20,119 nucleotides of DNA from AG41 sp965653495 (lineage in GTDB: Bacteria; Gemmatimonadota; Gemmatimonadetes; Gemmatimonadales; GWC2-71-9): assembly GCA_965653495.1 (NCBI GenBank), contig CBFHAJ010000059.1, forward strand, positions 1 to 20,119, in the 5' to 3' direction. Below the pieces are notes generated by a model. The model worked only from the letters and a program-made list of their open reading frames with translations. It made no database searches and was not told the DNA's origin. Below, piece after piece: positions 11,412 through 19,311 of the stretch. Position 1 is the first letter of the stretch. Every line of letters starts with the position of its first letter. Both the position numbers and the translations under genes were made by a program.

Positions 11412-13838
11412 CTACCCGCACTCCGAAAATCCGCACACGTGGCACTTGGCGCACCCCTCGGCGAACGCCAGCTGCGAGCCGCAGTCGGGGCAGGCGCCGA
11501 TGAAATCCTGCCGGTCGGGCGCCCGCTCGCCGGCCGTACCCTCCGGGCCCGCGACACTCACGGCAGCGGGCGCGACCGCGCCACCCAGCAGATCCTGCTG
11601 GATCCCTTGCTTCTCCTGCATCCACTTCTCGATCGCGATGCCGATCGCGTCGGGCACTGAGAGCACCTTGTTCGGTCCCAGGCCCACCACACGGTCGGAA
11701 GAGATGCCGCGCAGCTGGCGGTACACCTCGCGCAGCGGGATCCCCGAGCGCAGCGCCAGCGAGATCAGCCGGCCGATCGCCTCGACGTCGGCCATGAGCG
11801 CGCCGCCCGCCTTGCCGAGCGAGATGAACACCTCGAACGGCTGGCCTTTGTCGTCTTCGGTGATGTTCACGTACATCGTGCCGAGCGGCGTCTCCACGCG
11901 CCGGGTGGCGCCTTTCAGAAGATCGGGGCGCGACCGCTTGGCGCGGCGCTGCAGGTTCTCCGCCTCGGCGTCGTGCAGCTTGGCGCGGGTACGTTCGAGC
12001 TCGGCATCGAGCTCGGCGATGCGGCCGAGCGCCTCCGCCAGGGCATCCTTGCCCGTGCCCGCCGCCTGCTCCTGAACTTTCTTCGCGGTCGACCCCGTGG
12101 AGAGCACCTGCATCTCGCGCGCGCCGTCGCGGTACACGGTCACGCCCTTGCAGCCGAGCTTGTAGGCGTAGCGGTAGATCTTCTCGACGTACTCCTCGGT
12201 GGCGTCGTTCGCGAAGTTGCAGGTCTTGGAGATCGCCGAGTCGGTGAACTCCTGAAACGCGGCCTGCATCTGGATGTGCCACTCGGGGGTCACGTCGTGC
12301 GCGGTGACGAACACGCGCTGCCACATGGCCGGCACTTCGTCGAAATGGATGTGACCCGCCTCAGCGATCCGCTGCACCAGCGCGTCGGAGTACCAGCCCT
12401 CCTGCTTGGCGATCGCGACGAAGTCTTCGTTCACGTCGGGCATGAGCACGCCCGCCTGGTTGCGCATGAACGCAACGGCGAACAGCGGCTCGATCCCCGA
12501 CGAGCACCCCGCGATGATCGAGATCGTGCCCGTGGGCGCGACGGTGGTGAGGTTGCAATTGCGCAGCCGCCGCATGGGACGGATGCGCTCGCCGCGCGGC
12601 CCGCGCGCGCAGCTGGCGTCGGGTCCCCAGATCGAGCGCTCCCACTCGGGGAACACGCCGCGCTGCTCCGCCAGCTTCTCCGAGGCCGCCTTCGACTCCT
12701 CGTCCACGAACTCCATCACCCGGCGACCGAGCGCGACTCCTTCATCGGAGTTGTAGGGAATGCCGAGCCGCACCAGCAGGTCGGCCCAGCCCATCACGCC
12801 CAGCCCGATGCGGCGGATGCGCTGCGCCAGGTTGTCGATCTCGGAGAGCGGATACTTGTTGGCGTCGATCACGTTGTCGAGGAAGTGCGTGCAGAGGTGC
12901 ACCACCGTCCGCAGCCGCTCCCAGTCCACTTCCCCGTCCTTCGCGAACAGCCCCAGGTTCACCGAGCCCAGGTTGCACACGTCGTAGGGGAGCAGCGGCT
13001 GCTCGCCGCACGGATTGGTGGCCTCGTAGCTGCCGAGGTGCGGCACCGGGTTGTAGTGGTTGGCCCGGTCGATGAAGTACACGCCCGGCTCCCCGGTCTT
13101 CCAGGCACCGTGCACGACTTTCCGGAACACCTCCCGTGCGTCGAGCTGGCCCACGGTCTTGCCGCTGCGCGGGTGGATCAGGTCGTAGCTCGTTCCCTCT
13201 TCCACCGCGCGCATGAACGCGTCGGTCACGGCAACGGAGATGTTGAAGTTCGTGACCTGGGTCAGGTCGTCCTTGCAGGTGATGAACTCGACGATGTCCG
13301 GGTGGTCGACGCGCAGAATGCCCATGTTGGCGCCGCGCCGGGTCCCGCCCTGCTTCACCACGTCGGTCGAGGCGTCGTGCAGCTTCATGAACGACACCGG
13401 GCCGGAGGCCACGCCCATGGTGGACCGCAGGACGTCGTTCTTGGGCCGCAGCCGGGAGAAGGAGAATCCGGTGCCGCCCCCCGACTGATGGACCAGCGCC
13501 ATGGCCCGCAAGGTGTCGTAGATACCGCTCTGTCCGTTCGAGAGGCAATCATCCACCGGAAGGACGAAACACGCGGATAGCTGGCCCAGCGGGCGACCCG
13601 CGTTCATCAGGGTGGGCGAGTTGGGCATCCAGGCCCGCGTCGCCATCAGCTCGAAGAACGTTTCGGCGAGCCCCTCCACCGCCTTGGCCGAGGCGCCGTA
13701 GCGACCGTCGGGCGCGGCGATCGTCCGGGCCACCCGCCAGAACAGGTCGTCTGCCCGTTCGGCGGGCCGTCCCGCGTCGTCCTTGATCAGGTAGCGGCGC
13801 TCGAGCACCGTGATGGCGTTGGGGCTCAAATCGAGCAT
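11412..13838 (-). CDS. nrdJ: Adenosylcobalamin-dependent (class II) ribonucleotide reductase
   Basis: Reduces ribonucleotides to deoxyribonucleotides using a B12-derived thiyl radical, so it works with or without oxygen. 808 residues from ATG 13838, chosen because GAGGGG lies eight bases upstream; the frame extends to GTG 13877 without ribosome-site support. Active-site elements are NSPTLMNAG and SACFVLPVDD (redox Cys C90), NPCGEQPLLPYDVCNLGSVNL with N275, C277 and E279 of the radical site and redox partner C288, and APTGTISIIAGCSSGIEP. After the barrel comes an Ala/Glu-rich coiled coil of about 45 residues, then a TSCPD-type domain and a Cys-rich tail (CPDCG, CAKCHVCGFSECG) that shuttles electrons. 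No intein. No class I subunits nearby. Confidence 0.97.
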   Translation of the reverse strand: MLDLSPNAITVLERRYLIKDDAGRPAERADDLFWRVARTIAAPDGRYGASAKAVEGLAETFFELMATRAWMPNSPTLMNAGRPLGQLSACFVLPVDDCLSNGQSGIYDTLRAMALVHQSGGGTGFSFSRLRPKNDVLRSTMGVASGPVSFMKLHDASTDVVKQGGTRRGANMGILRVDHPDIVEFITCKDDLTQVTNFNISVAVTDAFMRAVEEGTSYDLIHPRSGKTVGQLDAREVFRKVVHGAWKTGEPGVYFIDRANHYNPVPHLGSYEATNPCGEQPLLPYDVCNLGSVNLGLFAKDGEVDWERLRTVVHLCTHFLDNVIDANKYPLSEIDNLAQRIRRIGLGVMGWADLLVRLGIPYNSDEGVALGRRVMEFVDEESKAASEKLAEQRGVFPEWERSIWGPDASCARGPRGERIRPMRRLRNCNLTTVAPTGTISIIAGCSSGIEPLFAVAFMRNQAGVLMPDVNEDFVAIAKQEGWYSDALVQRIAEAGHIHFDEVPAMWQRVFVTAHDVTPEWHIQMQAAFQEFTDSAISKTCNFANDATEEYVEKIYRYAYKLGCKGVTVYRDGAREMQVLSTGSTAKKVQEQAAGTGKDALAEALGRIAELDAELERTRAKLHDAEAENLQRRAKRSRPDLLKGATRRVETPLGTMYVNITEDDKGQPFEVFISLGKAGGALMADVEAIGRLISLALRSGIPLREVYRQLRGISSDRVVGLGPNKVLSVPDAIGIAIEKWMQEKQGIQQDLLGGAVAPAAVSVAGPEGTAGERAPDRQDFIGACPDCGSQLAFAEGCAKCHVCGFSECG

Positions 13839-14000
13839 AATCTCATCCCCTCGGGTGTGAGCGTCCGCACACGACACAATGATGTAGAAATTTAACCGGG
13901 CGCCGGCTCAAGAAGCGCGGAGGGTCAAGGTAGATACGTCGAGTGGGGCGGGCAAGCCGCGCGGACGTTCCCACCCCCGTGAGGGTTTCGTGAATTCACA
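13839..14000 (-). promoter_or_regulatory. nrdJ upstream region
   Basis: 162 bp between the gamma-carbonic-anhydrase-like gene stop and nrdJ. On the minus strand a TTGAGC could be a -35, with TCTACA 17 bases on as a weak -10. I see no clear NrdR box pair and no B12-box, so no cobalamin riboswitch is called. Confidence 0.3.
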
Positions 14001-14543
14001 TCACAAACTTGGTCGAGCTGGGGGGAAGGCACCGTTCCGGTGCCGCTCCGCTTCCTTTACATAGTGCTGCCAGGTGTGCCGGATGCGCTCGCGCAGGGCG
14101 TCGTCCACAGCGCGGGTCACGCGCGCCGGCACGCCGACCACGAGAGAGCCGGGCGGGACGCGTGTTCCCTCGGGAACCACGGCGCCCGCTGCGACGACAC
14201 TGCCCGTTCCGATGTGCGCACCGTTGAGCAGCACGCACCCCATGCCGATCAGGCAGTCGTCCTCGACGGTGCAACCGTGGAGAATCGCGCGGTGCCCGAC
14301 GCCGACCCGCGCGCCGATGCGCGTGGGAACTCCCTCGTCCACATGCACGATCGCGCCGTCCTGCAGGTTCGTGGCTTCGCCGATCAGAATCGCGTCGACG
14401 TCGCCGCGCAGCACCGCGCCGTACCACACGCTCGAGCGCGCGGCGAGCGTCACCTGCCCCAGCACCACGGCGCCCGGAGCGATGAACGCCGTGGGGTGGA
14501 TGTCTAGTGCTGCCTCACCGGCTGGAACGGCCACTTCACCCAC
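14001..14543 (-). CDS. Gamma-carbonic-anhydrase-like left-handed beta-helix protein
   Basis: 180 residues from GTG 14543 (GTG 14534 is also possible). Hexapeptide repeats run from IHPTAFIAPGAVVLG to about residue 130, followed by an amphipathic C-terminal helix (AVDDALRERIRHTWQHYVKEAERH). The three zinc-ligand His of the gamma-carbonic anhydrase family are present: IVHVDEG (H67), GHRAILHG (H84 and H89), with RGDVDAILIGEATNLQDG before them. By family knowledge it is a trimer hydrating CO2 or an acyl-transferase-like relative such as YrdA/PaaY; many lack measurable activity. The start overlaps the kinase gene 3' end by 40 bp in another frame, so it is probably translated from the same mRNA. Confidence 0.9.
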   Translation of the reverse strand: MGEVAVPAGEAALDIHPTAFIAPGAVVLGQVTLAARSSVWYGAVLRGDVDAILIGEATNLQDGAIVHVDEGVPTRIGARVGVGHRAILHGCTVEDDCLIGMGCVLLNGAHIGTGSVVAAGAVVPEGTRVPPGSLVVGVPARVTRAVDDALRERIRHTWQHYVKEAERHRNGAFPPARPSL

Positions 14544-16366
14544 GCGTCCACCGGCTCGCCGTTCTTCTGTGCCGGGTTCCAGCGCAGGTTCTTGGCCATG
14601 TCGAGCGCTTCGTTGTTGAACGTTTCGAGGTTGGAGGGGCCGAAGATCCGCGACTCGAGCGTCGAGCCATCGCGCGAGACGTGGATCAGGAGGATCGCCT
14701 GGCGGGGAAAGATGGTCGCGTCGGCCGGGACCGGGATGCGCGTGGCGGAGAGCGGCACGGGCCGCGTATCGAAGCAGATGTTGTCCTGATTGTATGCCGG
14801 CCCCGGCTCGTCGCAGGGGCCGACGTCGTCGGACCCGCCGAGGGGCACGAGCTCGACGTGCACGAGCGATGGCGCGCCCGGCGTGATGACCACCTGGCGG
14901 TCGAGGGGGGAGAATCCCGGAGCGCGGACCGCAAGCTGATACGTGCCCGGTGGCAGGTCCGCCTGCGCGCTGCGCAGCGGTTGCCCGTTGAGGGTGACGC
15001 GGGCTCCGCCCGGCAGGCCCTGCAGCGTCAGGTGACCGGGGGTGCCGGGAGGGACGGGCCGGGTGTGCGTCGTGTCGGGTCGGGGCTGGGCAGGCGTCGT
15101 GTCGGTGTGCGCGGGGCCGGTGTCGGCGAGCAGGCGTTGGGCGAGTGTGTCTTTCGGGAGCACCGCGGCGGAATCGTGCACCGCTGCGCCGCGGCTGAAG
15201 AACAGCAGTCCTTTCTTATAGGCGTAGAATCCCGGGCCGCCCAGCCCGATCGCTACGACGAGCACCCACAGGGCGATCCCGGCTCCCACCGAGCGATGCT
15301 CCCGCGCGGCGGACTTGCCCGGCACCCGCGGCAACGGCGTGGTCGGAGCGCCGGCCAGGCCACCCGCGAGACGCGCACCGGCGAGCGACGGGATCGCCTT
15401 GGTGGCCGCGGAGGCGAGGCCCACGGCCGCCAAACCACCACCCGCCTCGAGCGCCTGTACGAGATCGTCCGCGCTCTGGAAGCGATCGTCGGGCGCCTTG
15501 GCCATCATGCGCTTCACGATCTCGAACAGGGTGTGCTGGTCGTAGGTCTCGAGCGGCGGGACGGGAAGCTCCTCCATGATGTGCTTGTAGCCGATCGAGA
15601 ACGAGTCCTCGCCGTCGAACGGCACATGACCTACCAGGCACTGGAACGCGACCACGCCAAGCGAATAAATGTCGGAGCGCCCGTCGAGGTTTTGGGCGCG
15701 GGCCTGCTCCGGGCTCATGTAGTGCGGTGTGCCGATCGACATGCCGGTGCCCGTGAGCTTGCCGCCCGACGCCGCCTTCGCGATGCCGAAGTCCGTGACC
15801 ACGGCCTGGCCGTGTTCGTCGAACATGATGTTGTCGGGCTTGATGTCGCGGTGCACGATCCCGCTCTTGTGCGCGTACGCGAGAGCGCGCGCGACCTGCA
15901 GCATGATCATGCGAATCTCGCCGGGCGGCAGCGTGCCGCGCGCGGCGAGCACGCTGGAGAGCGGCTTGCCGCGCAGGAACTTCATGACGAAGTAGATCAC
16001 CCGCCCCGACTTGCCGACCCGATAGATCGGAATGATCCCGGGGTGCTCGAGCTTGGCGGAGGTGCGGGCCTCGCGCTGGAAGCGCTCGACGAACTCTTTA
16101 TCGAAGGCGAGCGAAAACGGCAGGACCTTGATGGCAACGTCGCGTTCGAGTTGCTGCTCGCGGGCCTTGAACACGATCGCCATGCCGCCCCGGCCCAGCT
16201 CCTCGAGAATCTCGTACTCGTCCTTCAGCTGGTTCTTGACGAGATCGATCTCACTCAGCTCCTGCGGCTGCGAGCCGGCGACCGGCGTCGCCGCCAAGTC
16301 CAGCCCGCAGGAGCGGCAGAACTTACTGCCGTCATCGTTCGCAGTGCCGCAACGGGAGCAGTACAT
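14504..16366 (-). CDS. Transmembrane Ser/Thr protein kinase with zinc ribbon, PEGA and TonB-like C-terminal domain
   Basis: 620 residues, ATG 16366 with GGAG five bases upstream. Order: zinc ribbon (C3, C6, C17, C20); Hanks-type kinase domain about 52-305 with P-loop GRGGMAIVFKA (58-68), K80, HRDIKPDN (172-179), DFG (192-194), GTPHYMSPEQ activation segment, intact for catalysis; Ala/Gly linker; one transmembrane helix (about 362-382); Pro/Thr linker; PEGA-like domain (about 445-506, HLTLQGLPGGARVTLNGQPL); and a TonB C-terminal-like domain (about 545-616, ending RWNPAQKNGEPVDAWVKWPF). The kinase is cytoplasmic and the last two domains are outside the inner membrane. It likely senses an envelope signal, or contacts an outer membrane partner, and phosphorylates cytoplasmic proteins. 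A good sigma70-type promoter precedes it. Confidence 0.93.
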   Translation of the reverse strand: MYCSRCGTANDDGSKFCRSCGLDLAATPVAGSQPQELSEIDLVKNQLKDEYEILEELGRGGMAIVFKAREQQLERDVAIKVLPFSLAFDKEFVERFQREARTSAKLEHPGIIPIYRVGKSGRVIYFVMKFLRGKPLSSVLAARGTLPPGEIRMIMLQVARALAYAHKSGIVHRDIKPDNIMFDEHGQAVVTDFGIAKAASGGKLTGTGMSIGTPHYMSPEQARAQNLDGRSDIYSLGVVAFQCLVGHVPFDGEDSFSIGYKHIMEELPVPPLETYDQHTLFEIVKRMMAKAPDDRFQSADDLVQALEAGGGLAAVGLASAATKAIPSLAGARLAGGLAGAPTTPLPRVPGKSAAREHRSVGAGIALWVLVVAIGLGGPGFYAYKKGLLFFSRGAAVHDSAAVLPKDTLAQRLLADTGPAHTDTTPAQPRPDTTHTRPVPPGTPGHLTLQGLPGGARVTLNGQPLRSAQADLPPGTYQLAVRAPGFSPLDRQVVITPGAPSLVHVELVPLGGSDDVGPCDEPGPAYNQDNICFDTRPVPLSATRIPVPADATIFPRQAILLIHVSRDGSTLESRIFGPSNLETFNNEALDMAKNLRWNPAQKNGEPVDAWVKWPFQPVRQH

Positions 16367-16388
16367 CAATTCTCCGAGGGATCGCGGA

Positions 16389-16418
16389 AACTTAGGGAAT
16401 TTCCGGAGCGGGTGTCAA
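16389..16418 (-). promoter_or_regulatory. Sigma70-type promoter for the kinase gene
   Basis: Minus strand -35 TTGACA (16413-16418, perfect consensus), 18-base spacer, -10 TAAGTT (16389-16394). Transcription would begin near 16382, leaving a leader of about 16 bases that contains the GGAG ribosome site. This is the clearest promoter in the window. Confidence 0.65.
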
Positions 16419-16437
16419 CTCGACACACGACAGGGAC

Positions 16438-19311
16438 TCAGAAATCGGAGCCGAGGGCCGCGTACGCCTGGGGGCGCCGGGCGGCGCCGGACGGCGGAGT
16501 CGCGAGCGGCTCCGCGACCCCGAGACGGACGCTCAGGATGAAGTCGTAGCTGAGCGCAACGTCGCCCGCCAACTCGACCCCCGTCGAACGCAGCCGAGTG
16601 AGACGAGGCGAGGTCCCCGGATTCCACGCGTCGCCCGCGTCTGCGAAGACGTTGAGCCACAGCTTGTCGACGCCCACCGGCAGATGACCCAACGCGCGCC
16701 CCACGAGCGCGAGCGGCGTACGGTACTCGACGCTTCCCGCGACGGCGCGCTCGCCCACCAGCTCGTCGTCGCGGTAGCCGCGCAGCGGAAACGCGCGCGT
16801 CGCGGAAAGCGACGGCGCGAAGAACACGCTCACGCCCTGCGGCGCGACGCCGCCCACCCGGAACAGCGTCCCCAGCGGCCCGTCCGAGCCGCCCGCCAGG
16901 ACGCGCAGCGCCAGCACCGAGTGCGCGAAGCCGCCGACCCCGGGTGCCCGGGCGTAGAGCGCGAGTCGCGAGCGCAGCTCGTTGGACCAGCGCGTGCTGC
17001 CCTGCTCTTCCCTACGCCGGTACGTGACGGACCACGTGGCGCCATTTTCGGGCGATATCGCCAGGGCGCCGCGCACGACCCGCGACAGCGTGAGTGTCAC
17101 GGAGCCGCCGTACAGATCGAGCGGGGTGCAGCCGGTGCACAGGGCGGCAAGAGCCGTATCAGGGGTGGCGGCGAAACGCAGCCGCTCGAGCTCGGCGGCC
17201 ACGCGCAGGCTGGCGAGCCGCCGCCAGCCGCGTGCGGCGAACGTGGCGCCCAGCGCCGCGTCGTACTCGAGCTCGGAGAGAGTCGGCGGCGCCGCGGCGG
17301 GCGGCGTCACGTCGGTCCACGAGGCGGACCCCGACAGATCGATCGTCGGATTGCCGAACGCCGCGGAAGCGAGCGCGAAATGGCCTGCCATCCGGAACGG
17401 CTTGCCGGCGGCGAGCAGGTCCGCGGCATAAGCAGTACGACCCACGGCGTCGGCTCCGGCAGTGAGTGCGCCAAAGAACCGGCCGGTCGGACCCTCGTCC
17501 TGAAACACCGGCAGCCAGAAGTGCGGCCGGAGCGATGGCCAGGACGTGTAACCCGTCTCCCGTACGGCCACGGCGGGCGCCGAATCGAACGGCAAGGGCC
17601 CCGGGAGCGTGACCCGCGTTCCTCCGGCCACAGGCGTGCCACGCCGCAGCTCCCAGCCGCGGGCGTCGAGCCCCGCATAGAAGAATGTGCCGTCGGGCAG
17701 CGGAGCGGGCGCACGAACGCCCACCGGCTGCACCGAGAGCGCCTCCGCACCCAGGGAATCGCGCCAGCGGTACACCTGCGGAAAACCCGTCGGGTCGGCG
17801 ACGAACCACAGCTCCCCTCGCGGGCTCCACACCGGATCGGCGAGGCCAAGGCGAGTGGCGACAAGGGTGGCTCCGTCACCGGGCGTATCGATCGGCCAGC
17901 GCACCAAGTCCCGCTGTCCGTTGGCCACGCGCGTCCCCACCGCCCGGCGACCGTCGGGCGAAATGGCCAGGTCTTCCCATACGGCGTCCGCGGGGCCGGA
18001 GGGAGCACGGATGGTGGGACTGCTCGACGCGGTAGAGAGGGCCAGACTGGCGCGCCGGCCGCCGCCACCCGCCGGCGCCACGATGCGCGCGCCGCGGGTT
18101 TCGCGACGCCAGGCCTTCCCGGGAAGCCAGCGATACTGATCGCTGCTGATCGTCCAGCGCGACGTGAAGTCGAGTTGCGCGATCACCAGCGTGTCGCCGA
18201 CCCAGTCGTAGTTCGCCTCGCCGTTCACGCGATGGGTGGCGAGCGTGCGAAACGTGGCGGCATCGGCCACCCGCAGCTCGGCCGCGCCTTGGCCATCGTC
18301 GCGCAGGTAGGCGACCCGGCGGCCGTCAGGTGAGACGCGCGGCACCGGTTCCGAGCGGAGCCCGCTGTCGAGGATGCGGTCGGCGTTGGTCTCATTCGCG
18401 TGGGGCTCCGGCAACGTTCCTCGGCGCCACTCCTCCCCGAGCGTGCGTCCGGGCGCAGCCCGCGCCACCTGCCGCCCGACGCGGAACGGGATCCACTGTC
18501 CCGCCGTCGCCTCCACGAACCGCGGCACCACGGAGTCTCCGGCGACGACGGCGAACGAATGCAAGAACCGGCTGCCGTACGCATACGGGACGAGGCCGTC
18601 CGCCCAGCGCGTGAACAACAACGCGTCCCAGGGTGAGCGCGACGCGCCGGCCACGCGGTCCGCGGCCAGCAGCTGTGTGTGAAAGCTGCCGCGCACCCGG
18701 CCGCCGTTGGTGAACTTCGACTCGTAGTACGTCGCCAGCCCCTCGATCACCCAGCTCGGCTGATACTCGTTCGGGAACAGTCCGGGCGCCCGGCCGAACA
18801 CGTGCTGCAGCCCGCTCCACAACCCGCGCGATCGGTCCAGATGAAACACGTGGGCCAACTCATGGGTGGTGACCAGACGCAGCCAGCTGTCGTAGAACAG
18901 CAGCCCATGAGCGCCCGCCGGCGGGGCGGCGAAGATCGTGATGCGGCTCGACGGAAACACGCTCGTGAACCCGTTGGACGCGTCGATGTCGTCGGCGAGC
19001 GTCAGGTCCACCACGCCGCGCGGCGGGTGCAGCTCGGTCGCCAGCAAGCGGTACGACCGCTCCGCTTCCCGCGCCTCGAGCAGCGCGACGTCGCGATAGG
19101 CGGGCCGGAAATGGATACGGAAGTGGGGCGTGTGAAGGGTGCGCCAGGAGCCAGACGGATCAACTTGGGCCTCGGCGCGCGCGGCGAGGAAGAGAGGCAA
19201 CAGAACGCGGAACGCGGAAATGGGAACGCGGAACGGCCGCCCACGCTTTAGCCCGCGGTTAGACCTCCGCCTGAGGTTCCGCGTTCCACGTTCCAGGTTC
19301 CGCGTTCTCAC
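16438..19311 (-). CDS. Exported HExxH peptidase-like / beta-propeller / outer membrane barrel protein
   Basis: 957 residues from GTG 19311, supported by a 4-bp GTGA overlap with the amidase stop and GAGGGAG upstream. Residues 1-27 are Arg/Asn-rich and encoded by a heptamer repeat; about 28-48 is a signal peptide (VLLPLFLAARAEAQ). Next is a gluzincin-like domain: TTHELAHVFHLD (H150, E151, H154) and WVIEGLATYYES with E190 as likely third zinc ligand. From about 315 to 575 are TolB-like propeller strands (RVSPDGRRVAYLR, AISPDGRRAVGTR, DPVWSPRGELWFV). From about 640 to the end are amphipathic strands of an outer membrane barrel (YDAALGATFAARGW, LNVFADAGDAWNPG), finishing in SDF, a C-terminal Phe as used for BAM recognition. 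It is probably anchored in the outer membrane. Whether the peptidase is active is not known. Confidence 0.88.
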   Translation of the reverse strand: MRTRNLERGTRNLRRRSNRGLKRGRPFRVPISAFRVLLPLFLAARAEAQVDPSGSWRTLHTPHFRIHFRPAYRDVALLEAREAERSYRLLATELHPPRGVVDLTLADDIDASNGFTSVFPSSRITIFAAPPAGAHGLLFYDSWLRLVTTHELAHVFHLDRSRGLWSGLQHVFGRAPGLFPNEYQPSWVIEGLATYYESKFTNGGRVRGSFHTQLLAADRVAGASRSPWDALLFTRWADGLVPYAYGSRFLHSFAVVAGDSVVPRFVEATAGQWIPFRVGRQVARAAPGRTLGEEWRRGTLPEPHANETNADRILDSGLRSEPVPRVSPDGRRVAYLRDDGQGAAELRVADAATFRTLATHRVNGEANYDWVGDTLVIAQLDFTSRWTISSDQYRWLPGKAWRRETRGARIVAPAGGGGRRASLALSTASSSPTIRAPSGPADAVWEDLAISPDGRRAVGTRVANGQRDLVRWPIDTPGDGATLVATRLGLADPVWSPRGELWFVADPTGFPQVYRWRDSLGAEALSVQPVGVRAPAPLPDGTFFYAGLDARGWELRRGTPVAGGTRVTLPGPLPFDSAPAVAVRETGYTSWPSLRPHFWLPVFQDEGPTGRFFGALTAGADAVGRTAYAADLLAAGKPFRMAGHFALASAAFGNPTIDLSGSASWTDVTPPAAAPPTLSELEYDAALGATFAARGWRRLASLRVAAELERLRFAATPDTALAALCTGCTPLDLYGGSVTLTLSRVVRGALAISPENGATWSVTYRRREEQGSTRWSNELRSRLALYARAPGVGGFAHSVLALRVLAGGSDGPLGTLFRVGGVAPQGVSVFFAPSLSATRAFPLRGYRDDELVGERAVAGSVEYRTPLALVGRALGHLPVGVDKLWLNVFADAGDAWNPGTSPRLTRLRSTGVELAGDVALSYDFILSVRLGVAEPLATPPSGAARRPQAYAALGSDF
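19203..19308. repeat. Inverted heptamer array over the start and signal peptide of the exported protein
   Basis: Left arm 19203-19237: gaacgcg, gaacgcg, gaaatgg, gaacgcg, gaacggc. Right arm 19274-19308: aggttcc, gcgttcc, acgttcc, aggttcc, gcgttct. Unit length is 7 throughout and the arms are inverted. On the coding strand the right arm encodes RTRNLERGTRNL after the start codon, and the left arm encodes FRVPISAFRVL at the signal peptide. Because three units equal seven codons, the protein shows a seven-residue echo. Confidence 0.85.

Noticed and set aside
13839..14000. Cobalamin riboswitch upstream of the B12-dependent reductase
   Set aside because: The gap is short and I see no B12-box-like sequence or the required stem set on the minus strand.
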